Assembly: GCA_003232725.1 (NCBI GenBank)
Contig: QIJH01000200.1
Location: 1 to 34,834, forward strand
Reading direction: 5' to 3'
Length of the DNA: 34,834 nucleotides
Source: Chromatiaceae bacterium
GTDB lineage: Bacteria; Pseudomonadota; Gammaproteobacteria; SZUA-140
This document shows, piece after piece, positions 9,024-19,038 of this stretch. A program made the translations under genes and the position numbers. Within the stretch, counting starts at the first letter, position 1, and every line of letters starts with the position of its first letter. The notes beneath the pieces were generated by a model, which did no database searches, was not told the DNA's origin, and saw only the letters and a program-made list of their open reading frames with translations.

Positions 9024-9527
9024 TTATTCCACCTTCTCTTTTTCTCGCGGCTGAATCACTACCTGTACCCGTTCGCCACCATTCGCCGCCTTTCGCGCAT
9101 TGATAATATCCTTATCCGCATCATATTCGATATGACTTCCCGAGAACTCATCATCGCCTCGCGTCACATGGGCATTCCCTTTTAATAAGATATTCCCCGG
9201 AGCTGCGTGATAATCGATCAAACGCGCCTTTGCCTTTAGCTCGCCTTTACCATCATCGAGCATTTGCTGATAAATCACCCGCTCACCCTCAGCGGAAAAG
9301 CGCTGAAACTCGCCTCCAACACTGTATATAGTCACCTTATCAGCCGTCATCTTAACCGTTCCCTGGACATAACTCACACTGCCCTGGTAGATACTGACCC
9401 CCTTGCCTTCATCAACCACCATGCTATCGGCTTCGATCTGAATCGGCTCATCTCGATCACTGCTCAGTGCCTGTGCGATACCAGGCAAGCACACCAGCAA
9501 CAATAAGCTAATGACTTTGTGGTTCAT
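9024..9527 (-). CDS. lptA: LPS transport periplasmic protein LptA
   Basis: LptA forms the periplasmic bridge that carries LPS from LptC to LptD. The 167-residue protein starts with a signal peptide (KVISLLLLVCLPGIAQA, cleavage after AQA at about residue 20) and continues with the beta-jellyroll repeats of the OstA family (DEPIQIEADSMVVDEGKGVSIYQG at about 26-49, shown by position). Its start overlaps the end of lptC by 20 bases, which suggests coupled translation. Confidence 0.93.
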   Translation of the reverse strand: MNHKVISLLLLVCLPGIAQALSSDRDEPIQIEADSMVVDEGKGVSIYQGSVSYVQGTVKMTADKVTIYSVGGEFQRFSAEGERVIYQQMLDDGKGELKAKARLIDYHAAPGNILLKGNAHVTRGDDEFSGSHIEYDADKDIINARKAANGGERVQVVIQPREKEKVE

Positions 9528-10074
9528 AGATCCCCCGCACTTCTGATAATAGCGCTACTCGACGCTGACTGAGGTCAGCCTTCATACCGATTGCCGTCGT
9601 TCTTCCGCGGCCATCCTTAATGCTGACGACCGCTGCCGTCTCCATATATTTAGCATGCGGGCGCACAGTTAAATCGGCAGTATAAATCTGTAGTGCCTCG
9701 GCACCCGTTGAGGTAATACGCAAAATAATCACCTCCCCTTGCAACAACACCGTTTCGCCACCATTCAGCATCTGCCCGGATTCAGCGCGAATATCCCAAA
9801 ATTCATCCTCATTACGAAACACCATCAGATGCGGGCGTGCAAGCGTCGCACTATCATCATTGGCATAATGCTTCATATTATCAGCATAAAGCTTATGCGC
9901 AGGTTTACCCGCTAAATTGAGCGATGTTAATTCAAACTCATCCATATAGTAATCAGGCTCATGCTGCATCTGCTCAAAAACTTGCTGCGACGCTGGCTCA
10001 GCACTACGCTGCAACCACCAACTCAACGCCGCCACCGCTATCAACAGTAACGCAATCCAGCGTCTCTTGCTCAA
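9508..10074 (-). CDS. lptC: LPS export protein LptC
   Basis: LptC is a bitopic inner-membrane protein linking LptBFG to LptA. The 188-residue protein has an N-terminal membrane anchor (RWIALLLIAVAALSWWL, about residues 5-21) and a periplasmic OstA-like domain (EFELTSLNLAGKPAHKLYAD region). The start appears to be TTG at 10074: an in-frame TAG lies nine codons upstream, no ATG or GTG lies between, and GGTGG precedes at good spacing. In E. coli kdsD and kdsC precede lptC; here a small HMA protein does. Confidence 0.9.
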   Translation of the reverse strand: MSKRRWIALLLIAVAALSWWLQRSAEPASQQVFEQMQHEPDYYMDEFELTSLNLAGKPAHKLYADNMKHYANDDSATLARPHLMVFRNEDEFWDIRAESGQMLNGGETVLLQGEVIILRITSTGAEALQIYTADLTVRPHAKYMETAAVVSIKDGRGRTTAIGMKADLSQRRVALLSEVRGIYEPQSH

Positions 10075-10118
10075 TGAAAAACACCACCAGAAGTCAGCGG
10101 GCTATTCAACATACCTGA

Positions 10119-10316
10119 CTAACGACTCACCTGCGGATAACCGAGCGCAGCTAATCGTGCGGCCAGCACGTCCTGCGCAAGCGTATCACCTTGCACCTCA
10201 ACTTCACCACTGGCGACATCGACTGAGACCTGTGACACCCCCTCAACGTTAGCCAACCCGTCACGAATATTCGCCGCACAGCCATCACATTTCACATTGG
10301 CAACCCTAAATTTCAT
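10119..10316 (-). CDS. Small heavy-metal-associated (HMA) domain protein, CopZ-like
   Basis: The 65-residue protein starts MKFRVANVKCDGCAANI, a beta-alpha-beta HMA domain with the CxxC metal site (Cys10 and Cys13), and fits the copper-chaperone family in length. The ATG at 10316 has GAGGGA eight bases upstream; a longer reading would run back into the antiporter gene. It begins 20 bp after the antiporter stop and ends 44 bp before lptC. The family binds Cu(I) or similar soft metals, but the usual P-type ATPase is not nearby, so its partner and metal are unknown. Metal-site spacing is normal, but the leading residue is Val-Lys rather than the common Met-x. Confidence 0.85.
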   Translation of the reverse strand: MKFRVANVKCDGCAANIRDGLANVEGVSQVSVDVASGEVEVQGDTLAQDVLAARLAALGYPQVSR

Positions 10317-10336
10317 CGCCTGTATCCCTCGTATAT

Positions 10337-11308
10337 TTACACTGCCGTCAGATAAAGCCAATACATGTAGCCACAAAAAGCACTTAACAACAACCCGCCT
10401 TCAACACGGTTGATCTTGCCATCTTTACCACGAAAACCATAGGCCATCAGAAATAATGCAATCGTCAAACCAATCATTACCGGATAGTCACGGCTCAATA
10501 CCCCATCAGGCACCGTTGATGGGTATATCAAGCCTGGTAACGCCAGCACCCCAAGGATATTAAACATATTGGAACCAATGATGTTACCAATCGCAAGTTC
10601 ATGCTCTTTCTTCAGCGCACTCGCCACCGTGGCCGCCAGTTCAGGCAAGCTAGTACCGATCGCAATGATCGTCAACCCAATAATCAGGTCACTCACACCA
10701 AAGGCCTTAGCGATATTCACCGCGCCCCACACCAGAGCTTGAGAGCTGACAAACAGCACCACCATACCGACCACTAACCAGAACGTCGCTTTTGATACCG
10801 GCATCCCCTCTGGGATTTCAGCATCAAACTCGCTCGACATCAGGTCGCCACTATCACGCTCTTTCAGCCCCAGTCGAACAACCCAGAAAATCATCAGAAA
10901 CATGCCTAACAAGAGAAACAGACCATCGCCCTGACTAAGATAGCCATCCATCAGCAGCAGCAGTGCCAGCACCATCACCAATAATAAGATCGGCAGCTCA
11001 CGCTTGATAATACCCGAATGAACAGTGAGCGGCACGATCAATGCCGTAATACCCAGCACCAGCGCAATATTGGTGATATTGGATCCCAGCGCGTTACCAA
11101 TAGAAATCCCCGGATTGCCCTGGTAAGCGGCCATGCCCGACACCAGCATCTCAGGCGCAGAAGTGCCAAAACCAACAATAGTCAAGCCGACAATAAGTGG
11201 TGAAATACCAAAATTACGCGCGGTAGCTGAGGCCCCCAACACAAAACGGTCCGCCCCCCATACCAAAAAAATAAAGCCAGCAACAACAGCAACAGATGAA
11301 AGCAACAT
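10337..11308 (-). CDS. yrbG: Calcium/sodium antiporter, CaxA/YrbG family
   Basis: The 323-residue membrane protein has the two inverted alpha-repeats of the Ca2+/cation antiporter family: GFGTSAPEMLVS (about residues 47-58) and AIGTSLPELAAT in the second half, each followed by GNALGSNITN or GNIIGSNMFN. About ten hydrophobic helices are visible with a charged loop at about 150-175. It is full length. Its place upstream of the lpt genes is the same as yrbG in E. coli. Ion specificity is inferred from the family. Confidence 0.93.
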   Translation of the reverse strand: MLLSSVAVVAGFIFLVWGADRFVLGASATARNFGISPLIVGLTIVGFGTSAPEMLVSGMAAYQGNPGISIGNALGSNITNIALVLGITALIVPLTVHSGIIKRELPILLLVMVLALLLLMDGYLSQGDGLFLLLGMFLMIFWVVRLGLKERDSGDLMSSEFDAEIPEGMPVSKATFWLVVGMVVLFVSSQALVWGAVNIAKAFGVSDLIIGLTIIAIGTSLPELAATVASALKKEHELAIGNIIGSNMFNILGVLALPGLIYPSTVPDGVLSRDYPVMIGLTIALFLMAYGFRGKDGKINRVEGGLLLSAFCGYMYWLYLTAV

Positions 11309-11352
11309 ACAATTAAACTTCTATTTAGTTCGATTCAAGAAAACAGTTACCA

Positions 11353-12216
11353 CTAATCATTTAGCGGTACTGCGTAATGCAGCGCGATGCCAATAAAGAT
11401 CACCGCACCAAATGTATTATTATTCAGGAAGGCACGAAAACAGAGCAGAATATCCCGCTCGCGCAGCAGGTATTGCTGATAGCAGGCAAACAAGCCAGCC
11501 ACAGCTAAACCGCCATAATAAAACAACCCTAACCCCAGCTGCTGGCCAATAATCAGCAACACCACAAAAAAGAGCGCCTGTATGATACCAATAATCACGC
11601 GGTCACCGTCACCAAACAGGATTGCGGTCGATTTCATTCCAATCCGCAGGTCATCAGCCCGATCGACCATCGCATACATCGTGTCATACGCTGTCGCCCA
11701 TAAAACCGTCGCAATAAACAATAACCAGGCCTCATTCGGCACTGCACCGGTCTGCGCTGCAAATACCATTGGCACCGCCCAGCCAAAGGAGGCCCCCATG
11801 TAGACCTGGGGCAAATGGGTATAACGCTTCATAAACGGATAAGTACCCGCCAAAAATACGGCAACAAATGACATCATAATCGTCAGCGTATTCATCGTCA
11901 GCACCAGCGCAAAGGCCATCAGACAGAGCACTACAAATAGAATCAATGCCGATTTAGGAGCAATCTTGCCAGATGTAATGGGTCGATCGCGGGTGCGTCG
12001 CACCTTTGAATCAATATCGCGATCCGCGTAGTCATTAATCACACAACCCGCCGCGCGCATCAACACCACGCCGGCAACAAAGACGATCAGCACATTACTA
12101 TCCGGCACCCCTTGCGCCGCGATCCACAGCGCCCACATCGTTGGCCACAGCAGTAAAAAGGTACCGACAGGCTTATCAAAACGCATCAACCGCCAATATT
12201 GTTGCAGCCGTTCCAT
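11353..12216 (-). CDS. ubiA: 4-hydroxybenzoate polyprenyltransferase UbiA
   Basis: UbiA is an inner-membrane enzyme that attaches the polyprenyl tail to 4-hydroxybenzoate in ubiquinone synthesis. From the ATG at 12216 the protein is 287 residues, the usual length, and starts [19 protein letters not shown]. It has the first Asp-rich motif [12 protein letters not shown] and the second, [14 protein letters not shown] longer reading to 12315 exists but would overlap ubiC and adds a non-family tail; TGGAG lies 11 bases before the chosen start. It follows ubiC, which makes its substrate. Confidence 0.94.
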   Translation of the reverse strand: MERLQQYWRLMRFDKPVGTFLLLWPTMWALWIAAQGVPDSNVLIVFVAGVVLMRAAGCVINDYADRDIDSKVRRTRDRPITSGKIAPKSALILFVVLCLMAFALVLTMNTLTIMMSFVAVFLAGTYPFMKRYTHLPQVYMGASFGWAVPMVFAAQTGAVPNEAWLLFIATVLWATAYDTMYAMVDRADDLRIGMKSTAILFGDGDRVIIGIIQALFFVVLLIIGQQLGLGLFYYGGLAVAGLFACYQQYLLRERDILLCFRAFLNNNTFGAVIFIGIALHYAVPLND

Positions 12217-12280
12217 TAGCGCAATGACTCCACTATATTTGCCAATACCAGCACCGTTAACATCGCCAACCTCTGAAAAA

Positions 12281-12847
12281 CTATCGCGCCGGAATAGACG
12301 GTAAAAAAAACTCACTCACTAACAACGGTTTCTGCTTAAAACGAAAAACCGAACGCCGCCCCCACACTCTCTGCTGCTTAAGCCCTAATCCGACCACTGC
12401 GTCATCATAAATCATCTCATTGGGATATACGCAGGCGATCTCCATCGGTTCTCGCACCACACCATTATTGGCAAACAAAAAAGCGCCTAACGGGCGATTC
12501 CCCAACATCGCCAGTTGCCAACCCGTGCCTCTCATGGTACGCGTCGGTATCACGCTACGCGCATAGACCCACGGCTCGCCCTTACAAATCAACAACACCT
12601 GCCGCACCATGCCATATTCATGATGTCCCATCGCGAGTGCCAGCCGCTCGTTCAACAGCGGCCGTTGCCACCCTTGCGATAACACCTGCACTCGGAAATC
12701 ACCACCACTTGCCTGTTGCAGACGCAACGTGAGCGAAGCCGGGTCATACAGCCATGGCAACAGCCGCCTGGGAAGTGTCGCACGCAGTACATTACCCGCC
12801 GCTCGCCATACCGGCTCCTGCCAAACGCCCTGCCGCTTAACCTTCAA
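12281..12847 (-). CDS. ubiC: Chorismate lyase UbiC
   Basis: UbiC converts chorismate to 4-hydroxybenzoate and pyruvate, the first step of the ubiquinone ring pathway. The 188-residue protein has the family motifs [20 protein letters not shown], and the C-terminal [10 protein letters not shown]. Its length is normal. It sits 64 bp upstream of ubiA. The region upstream of it, towards recG, holds a palindromic repeat element, so its promoter probably lies between 12848 and 12942, which is AT-rich. Confidence 0.9.
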   Translation of the reverse strand: MKVKRQGVWQEPVWRAAGNVLRATLPRRLLPWLYDPASLTLRLQQASGGDFRVQVLSQGWQRPLLNERLALAMGHHEYGMVRQVLLICKGEPWVYARSVIPTRTMRGTGWQLAMLGNRPLGAFLFANNGVVREPMEIACVYPNEMIYDDAVVGLGLKQQRVWGRRSVFRFKQKPLLVSEFFLPSIPAR

Positions 12848-12942
12848 CTTTTATTGTTCCGCATTAAAAAACAACAGACAAGAAAAACCACACATAATCA
12901 TATGAAATATCCCCGTTAAATTTAAATTAAATCATATTAAAT

Positions 12943-13097
12943 TGTAACTACTCAGCGAGTAGTCAAAATTAACAGTGACTGCTCAGATCACCCATGAAAT
13001 CTGCCAGTTCAAGGCGAAAAATGTGAGTTTACACGTGTAAATGATCACTTTTTAACGCTGAACGGGTGGATTTCATGGGTTTAGCTGAGTAGTTACA
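12943..13097. repeat. 155-bp palindromic MITE-like element between recG and ubiC
   Basis: Ends TGTAACTACTCAGC (12943-12956) and GCTGAGTAGTTACA (13084-13097) are perfect inverted repeats. Inside, ACCCATGAAATC (12990-13001) pairs with GATTTCATGGGT (13069-13080), and the centre is TTTACACGTGTAAA (13028-13041), so most of the element can fold into one long imperfect stem. A six-base TTAAAT lies directly outside both ends (12937-12942 and 13098-13103), which looks like a target-site duplication. The left end is partly doubled: a second end-like block, GTGACTGCTCAG, occurs at about 12975-12985. No protein is encoded. It lies 16 bp after the recG stop and could also act as a terminator. Confidence 0.75.
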
Positions 13098-13113
13098 TTA
13101 AATTAATCGCACA

Positions 13114-15276
13114 TCATACATCGCCATAACGCGCGGCACCCCCCAACCAGCGCCGAATAATCGGCTCCACCCGCTGCGGATACTGCTTCATTAACAGCGC
13201 CGCCGTGCGATTAACCTCAGGGATCATCGCCTGGTCACGCACAATATCAGCGATGCGAAACTGCAATTCACCCGTTTGACGTGTACCGAGAATCTCGCCT
13301 GGGCCGCGCAGTGCCAAGTCTCGGCGCGCGATCTCAAAGCCGTCATTGGTCTCTCGCATCGCCGCCAGGCGCGCCTTACTCTGCTGCGACAGGGGGGCAT
13401 GATACAGCAAAACGCAGTTACTTTTTTCACTGCCACGCCCCACTCGGCCCCGTAGCTGATGCAGCTGCGCCAACCCCAGTCGCTCGGCATTTTCAATCAC
13501 CATCAGGCTCGCATTGGGCACATCGACCCCCACTTCGATCACCGTCGTCGCCACCATCAGGTCAATCTCGCCCGCCTTAAAAGAGGCCATCACTGCCGAT
13601 TTTTCCTGCGCTTTCAAGCGCCCATGGATCAACCCAACGTTCAGATCAGGCAGTGCCTCTGCCAGCTGCTCAACGGTATCTTCCGCTGCCTGACACTGCA
13701 GCGTCTCCGACTCCTCTATCAGCGTGCAGACCCAATAGGCCTGGCAACCACTGCGGCACGCCTGATGAACACGCTGCACCACCTCGTCACGCCGCCCATC
13801 CTGCAACACCACCGTCTCGACCGGCTTGCGCCCCGGCGGCAGCTCATCGATCACCGAGCTATCGAGATCAGCGTAGGCAGTCATCGCCAATGTACGCGGA
13901 ATCGGTGTCGCGGTCATGATTAACTGGTGCGGAAACATATTCCCCTGCTGCCGCCCTTTTTCGCGCAGTGCCAGACGCTGGTGCACCCCAAAACGGTGCT
14001 GTTCATCCACCACTACAAAGCCGAGCTTCGAAAACACCACCTCTTCCTGAAACAGTGCGTGCGTACCGACCACCACCTGTGCCTCACCGCTGCGAATGCG
14101 CGCTAGCGCAGCAGTACGCACCTTGCCCTTTGATTTACCGGAAAGCCATTCCATCTCAATATTGAGCGGTGCCAGCCACTGTGCAAAGTTCTGGCGGTGC
14201 TGCTCGGCCAGCAACGCTGTTGGGGCCATCACCAGCGCTTGATAACCTGCCTCCACCGCTTGCAACACCGCCAGTGCTGCAACCACTGTTTTGCCACAAC
14301 CGACATCCCCCTGCACCAGACGCTGCATCGGAGAGGCCTGCCGCACATCGCGAATCACCTCATCCACCACCCGCTGCTGTGCACCGGTCAACTTAAAGGG
14401 GAGTTGGTCGAGCAGTTGCTGACGCAGCTCACCCGCTACGTCCAGGCGCGGCGCACGCTGCGCACGACTCTTTTCCCGCAATTGCTGCATGCTCAACTGT
14501 TGCGCCAACAGCTCTTCAAAGGCGAGGCGCTGCTGCGCAGGGTGCTTGCCGTCGGCAAGATCGTATTGCGCCGCCTCAAGCGGAGGACGATGCACATAAT
14601 GAATCGCCTCAGCGAGCGCTGGCATCCCCAGTTGCGTCAACACCTCTTCAGGCAGTAACTCCTGCAGCGCATTCTCATCAGCTGAACCGCTGGCGTGATG
14701 CAGTAACAGTTGCTGTAACGCCTGATCAGTCAGCGCCCGCATACTCGCCTGGCGCAGCCCTTCGGTGGTGGGATAGATCGGCGTCAGGCGCGCATCCTCA
14801 GGCAGCGATTGATTCGGTTCGATTTCATGATATTCCGGATGCACCAGCTCCAGCGTTACCTGACCATGACGCACTTCACCATAACAACGCACCCAGGTGC
14901 CCGGCTTAAGCCCTGACTGTTGGCGCGCAGTAAAATGAAAAAAACGCAACGTGAGGGAACCGGTGCCATCGCTGATGCGAGTCAATAACATGCGACGACG
15001 GCCAAAGCGCACATCAGAGGCCTGCACCACGCCCTGCATCAGTACCTCCTCACCGACAACCAACGCACCAATTGGTACCACCTGGGTACGATCCTGGTAA
15101 CGCAATGGCAGGTGAAAAAAGAGATCCCAGACGTGATGGATGCCGAGCTTAGCCAGCTTTTCAACCGTTTGTGGCCCCACCCCTTTGAGGTATCGAACCG
15201 ATGACGATAGCCCATTCGCAGTTTGCTTGGCTTTGGCTTGCGCTGCCTTTTTCATCGCCAGTATTTCATTGGCCAT
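13114..15276 (-). CDS. recG: ATP-dependent DNA helicase RecG
   Basis: RecG is a double-stranded DNA translocase that remodels stalled replication forks and branched DNA. The 720-residue protein has the N-terminal wedge (OB-fold, about 55-170), Walker A GDVGCGKTVVA, the DEQH box VVDEQHRFG, motif III TATPIPRTLAM, motif V IEVGVDVPNA and motif VI QLRGRVGRG. Its N-terminus has about 20 extra lysine/alanine-rich residues before YLKGVGP; the true start might be the internal ATG at 15255. It follows ridA by 38 bp in the gmk-rpoZ-spoT-recG block. Confidence 0.96.
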   Translation of the reverse strand: MANEILAMKKAAQAKAKQTANGLSSSVRYLKGVGPQTVEKLAKLGIHHVWDLFFHLPLRYQDRTQVVPIGALVVGEEVLMQGVVQASDVRFGRRRMLLTRISDGTGSLTLRFFHFTARQQSGLKPGTWVRCYGEVRHGQVTLELVHPEYHEIEPNQSLPEDARLTPIYPTTEGLRQASMRALTDQALQQLLLHHASGSADENALQELLPEEVLTQLGMPALAEAIHYVHRPPLEAAQYDLADGKHPAQQRLAFEELLAQQLSMQQLREKSRAQRAPRLDVAGELRQQLLDQLPFKLTGAQQRVVDEVIRDVRQASPMQRLVQGDVGCGKTVVAALAVLQAVEAGYQALVMAPTALLAEQHRQNFAQWLAPLNIEMEWLSGKSKGKVRTAALARIRSGEAQVVVGTHALFQEEVVFSKLGFVVVDEQHRFGVHQRLALREKGRQQGNMFPHQLIMTATPIPRTLAMTAYADLDSSVIDELPPGRKPVETVVLQDGRRDEVVQRVHQACRSGCQAYWVCTLIEESETLQCQAAEDTVEQLAEALPDLNVGLIHGRLKAQEKSAVMASFKAGEIDLMVATTVIEVGVDVPNASLMVIENAERLGLAQLHQLRGRVGRGSEKSNCVLLYHAPLSQQSKARLAAMRETNDGFEIARRDLALRGPGEILGTRQTGELQFRIADIVRDQAMIPEVNRTAALLMKQYPQRVEPIIRRWLGGAARYGDV

Positions 15277-15314
15277 GCGCCAGCGCGATTAAAACAGCCG
15301 CAAGCAAACCCCTG

Positions 15315-15707
15315 TCAGGCGCGTGCGCCAAGGTGCATCACCGCATCCATTTCAACTTCTGCACCACGTGGCAATGCAGCAACCTGTACCGCTGCACGCG
15401 CAGGGAATGGCGCTTCAAAATAGCGCGCCATCACTTCATTTACCGTTGCAAAACAACCCAGGTCAGTCAGAAAAATATTGAGCTTTACGATATCCGCCAT
15501 ATCACCGCCCGCAGCCTGCGCCACCGCACGCAGGTTTTCAAAAACCCGTACGATTTGAGCTTCGGTATCACCATCGACCATCTCCATTACCTCCGGTAGC
15601 AGTGGAATCTGTCCAGAAAGATAAACGACATCGCCCACTTTCACTGCCTGCGAATAGGTGCCAATCGCGCTCGGGGCCTGCTCTGTATTAATAATTTCAC
15701 GCACCAT
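15315..15707 (-). CDS. ridA: 2-iminobutanoate/2-iminopropanoate deaminase RidA
   Basis: RidA hydrolyses reactive enamine/imine intermediates made by PLP enzymes. From ATG 15707, which has a strong GAGGAG ribosome site, the protein is 130 residues, the usual size. It starts [20 protein letters not shown] and has the substrate-binding arginine in [20 protein letters not shown]. It lies 22 bp after spoT, in the place where enterics have trmH, and is probably co-transcribed with spoT and recG. Confidence 0.94.
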   Translation of the reverse strand: MVREIINTEQAPSAIGTYSQAVKVGDVVYLSGQIPLLPEVMEMVDGDTEAQIVRVFENLRAVAQAAGGDMADIVKLNIFLTDLGCFATVNEVMARYFEAPFPARAAVQVAALPRGAEVEMDAVMHLGARA

Positions 15708-15729
15708 ATCCCCTCTCCTCAAAAAATGA

Positions 15730-17973
15730 TCAGCCCTTAAGTCGCACAATCCGAGACACCATCTCGATCGCCTTCACATGCCTCATTACACGCGCGAGAT
15801 GAACACGCCCCCGCACCGAGATCGAGATGGTCAATGCGCTGTATTTGCCATCACGACCATCGATCGACACGTTGTTAATATTGGCATCCATCGCCGCAAT
15901 CCCAGATGCAATCGTCGCCAGCACACCGCGACGATTGATCACATCCACCCGAATATCGACAGGAAACTCACCTTCAGTGTGTGCTTCCCAGCGCACATCG
16001 ACCCATTTTTCAGGGCTATTGCGAAAGTCTGCCACATTTTTACATGATTCGGTATGCACCACGATACCACGCCCGGCAGAGACAAATCCCTGAATCGAGT
16101 CACCCGGTATCGGATGGCAACAGCGCGCAAACGTCACCACCATTCCCTCAGTGCCAGAAATCGCCAGTGGCCGCATTTTACTACCGCCCAACCACGCAGG
16201 CATATAGCGACTAAAGGCATGTTTCAATGTTTGCGAGCGAGTCTGAGCATCACCCTTAAAGACAGGGGCCTCGGCAATACGACGCGCTACCAGTGGTGCC
16301 GGACGATTACCCAGCCCAATGTCTTCAAAAACACCTTCTAATTTATCGCAACGAAACTCATCGATAATCATCTGCAGATAGCCTGGCGACAACGCATTGA
16401 GCGACAGTGAATACCCCTTGAGTGCCTGCTCCAGCATACGCCGTCCTAATTCAATCGATTCATCACGCTGCAGGTGTTTCAGATAGTAGCGAATATTGGT
16501 GCGCGCTTTGCCCGTCACCACAAAATTGAGCCAGGTTGGGTTCGGCTGTGCTGCCGGGGCAGTGATGATTCGCACCGTCTGCCCATTCATCAACGGCGTG
16601 CTGAGTGGCCCCAGACGGCGATCGATCTTCGCCGCCACACAACGATTTCCCACATCAGTATGCACCGCATAGGCAAAATCGACCGCTGTTGAACCTCGTG
16701 GCAGTTCCATAATCGTCCCTTTCGGGGTGAAAACGTAGACCTCTTCCGGAAAGAGATCGATTTTGACATTCTCAAGAAATTCCAACGAATCACCCGAACT
16801 CTTCTGCATCTCCAACAGACTGAGCATCCATTCACGCACTCGTCGATGAGAGCGCCCTTCAGCAAAAGAGCCCTCTTCGTCACCCTGTTTATAGAACCAA
16901 TGCGCCGCGACACCGGCCTCCGCAAGACGATCCATATCCTGTGTACGAATCTGCACCTCTATCGGTACCCCGTACGGACCAAATAAAATGGTATGCAGTG
17001 ATTGATAACCATTCGCCTTTGGGATCGCGATATAGTCCTTAAACTTACCGGGCAGCGGTTTATAGAGGTTATGTACCGCCCCCAGGACACGGTAACAGCT
17101 GTCCACCGAATCCACTATGATGCGAAAGGCGTAGACATCAAACACCTCGGAAAAGGAGAGCTGCTTATTTTGCATTTTCATATAAATGCTATAGAGCAAC
17201 TTTTCACGGCCATCAACAGCACCATCAAGACCATCTTGCTGCAGACAATTTTCAATCGCATCCTGCACCTTATTAACAATCTCTTTGCGATTGCCACGCG
17301 CCTTGCGTACCGACTCCACAATCACCCGGTGGCGCATCGGAAAGTACTCTGAAAAACCAAGCTCCTGCAGCTCGGTACGCATCCCATTCATCCCCAGGCG
17401 ATTGGCGATTGGGGCGTAGATATCAAGCGTTTCACGTGCGATACGGCGACGTTTATCACTGCGCATCGCGCCCAGCGTGCGCATATTATGCAGTCGATCG
17501 GCCAGCTTGATAATGATGACGCGAATATCCTCCACCATCGCCAGCAACATTTTGCGGAAGTTCTCCGCCTGCGCTTCAACCTTGCTTTCAAATTCAATCT
17601 GGGTCAGTTTGCTGACGCCATCCACTAACGAGGCAACATCGTCACCAAAGAGTTCAGCAACCTGCTCTTTTCCAGTGGGGGTATCTTCGATCACATCGTG
17701 CAAAATGGCCGCAATGATGCTGTCAGCATCCATCCGCATCTCTGCCAGAATAGTGGCCACCGCGAGTGGGTGGGTAATATAAGGATCGCCAGATTTGCGC
17801 ATTTGCCCCTGATGGGCCTTTGCGCCAAAAAGATAGGCGTGGTAAATATTAGCTAACTGCTCCTCATCAAGATAATCACCCAGCGCTAGGCATAGAGCCT
17901 CATACGCGTCATCCGCGCGCGCTTCGCTGGGGAGTGTAATCTCGGGGAATTCAAGCGGAGCAGAGTTGCTCAA
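15730..17973 (-). CDS. spoT: Bifunctional (p)ppGpp synthase/hydrolase SpoT/Rel
   Basis: This enzyme makes and breaks (p)ppGpp in the stringent response. The 747-residue protein has the HD hydrolase domain with His92-Asp93 and Glu96-Asp97 in LHDVIEDT, the synthetase domain with GYQSLHT and [14 protein letters not shown], a TGS domain ([18 protein letters not shown], about 410-430), and a C-terminal ACT domain. The intact HD motif shows that hydrolase activity is kept. Only three bases separate it from rpoZ upstream, the standard arrangement. Confidence 0.96.
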   Translation of the reverse strand: MSNSAPLEFPEITLPSEARADDAYEALCLALGDYLDEEQLANIYHAYLFGAKAHQGQMRKSGDPYITHPLAVATILAEMRMDADSIIAAILHDVIEDTPTGKEQVAELFGDDVASLVDGVSKLTQIEFESKVEAQAENFRKMLLAMVEDIRVIIIKLADRLHNMRTLGAMRSDKRRRIARETLDIYAPIANRLGMNGMRTELQELGFSEYFPMRHRVIVESVRKARGNRKEIVNKVQDAIENCLQQDGLDGAVDGREKLLYSIYMKMQNKQLSFSEVFDVYAFRIIVDSVDSCYRVLGAVHNLYKPLPGKFKDYIAIPKANGYQSLHTILFGPYGVPIEVQIRTQDMDRLAEAGVAAHWFYKQGDEEGSFAEGRSHRRVREWMLSLLEMQKSSGDSLEFLENVKIDLFPEEVYVFTPKGTIMELPRGSTAVDFAYAVHTDVGNRCVAAKIDRRLGPLSTPLMNGQTVRIITAPAAQPNPTWLNFVVTGKARTNIRYYLKHLQRDESIELGRRMLEQALKGYSLSLNALSPGYLQMIIDEFRCDKLEGVFEDIGLGNRPAPLVARRIAEAPVFKGDAQTRSQTLKHAFSRYMPAWLGGSKMRPLAISGTEGMVVTFARCCHPIPGDSIQGFVSAGRGIVVHTESCKNVADFRNSPEKWVDVRWEAHTEGEFPVDIRVDVINRRGVLATIASGIAAMDANINNVSIDGRDGKYSALTISISVRGRVHLARVMRHVKAIEMVSRIVRLKG

Positions 17974-17976
17974 GGT

Positions 17977-18267
17977 TTAGCTCGTGGCTGTAGACCAATC
18001 ACCTTTCGCTTCTGTAGAAGCCGCATCCTGGTCACCCAGCAACGCATCTTCATCAATAAGACTAACCGGTTTATCGACCAAAATAGAGGCATTCACCTTA
18101 TTTTCTGCAATCTCGCGTAGCGCCAAAACAGTCGGCTTGTCGTTTTCCCATTCCAGCTCAGATTCAGCACCGTTCGCCAGTTGACGCGCACGTTTGCTGG
18201 CAACCAGTACCAGTTCAAAACGGTTGTCTACATTTTCCAAGCAATCTTCTACGGTTACGCGCGCCAT
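17977..18267 (-). CDS. rpoZ: RNA polymerase omega subunit
   Basis: Omega aids assembly of RNA polymerase and helps form a (p)ppGpp site. The 96-residue protein begins [29 protein letters not shown], a near-invariant start (given as residues 1-29), with [15 protein letters not shown] further on. AGGAG precedes the ATG. It lies three bases before spoT. A candidate promoter is upstream at 18323-18328. Confidence 0.96.
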   Translation of the reverse strand: MARVTVEDCLENVDNRFELVLVASKRARQLANGAESELEWENDKPTVLALREIAENKVNASILVDKPVSLIDEDALLGDQDAASTEAKGDWSTATS

Positions 18268-18322
18268 CGTTATACTCCTACAATTAACACTCTGAATTTT
18301 TTATCGGGGGAAACAATCGCGA

Positions 18323-18328
18323 AGTATA
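18323..18328 (-). promoter_or_regulatory. Candidate -10 box of rpoZ-spoT operon
   Basis: The minus strand reads TATACT 56 bases upstream of the rpoZ ATG, in the 119-bp gap after gmk. The -35 region is weak (TTATGC-like). This suggests rpoZ-spoT-ridA-recG can be transcribed separately from gmk. Confidence 0.4.
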
Positions 18329-18386
18329 GCGCCATTTTGCGCATTCGCATAACCCCGGCATGTTTTACCTGCGCCGCACGGCGGCA

Positions 18387-19007
<621 letters not shown>

Positions 19008-19038
19008 TTAAACGACTGATAACACTTTCACACGCTAC

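Noticed and set aside
13459-13923. Long plus-strand reading frames opposite recG
   Set aside because: They lie antisense to well-conserved recG motifs and encode His/Pro/Arg-rich text typical of shadow frames.
18360-18386. GCCGC/GCGGC hairpin after gmk as a terminator
   Set aside because: The stem is only five base pairs and no U-run follows.
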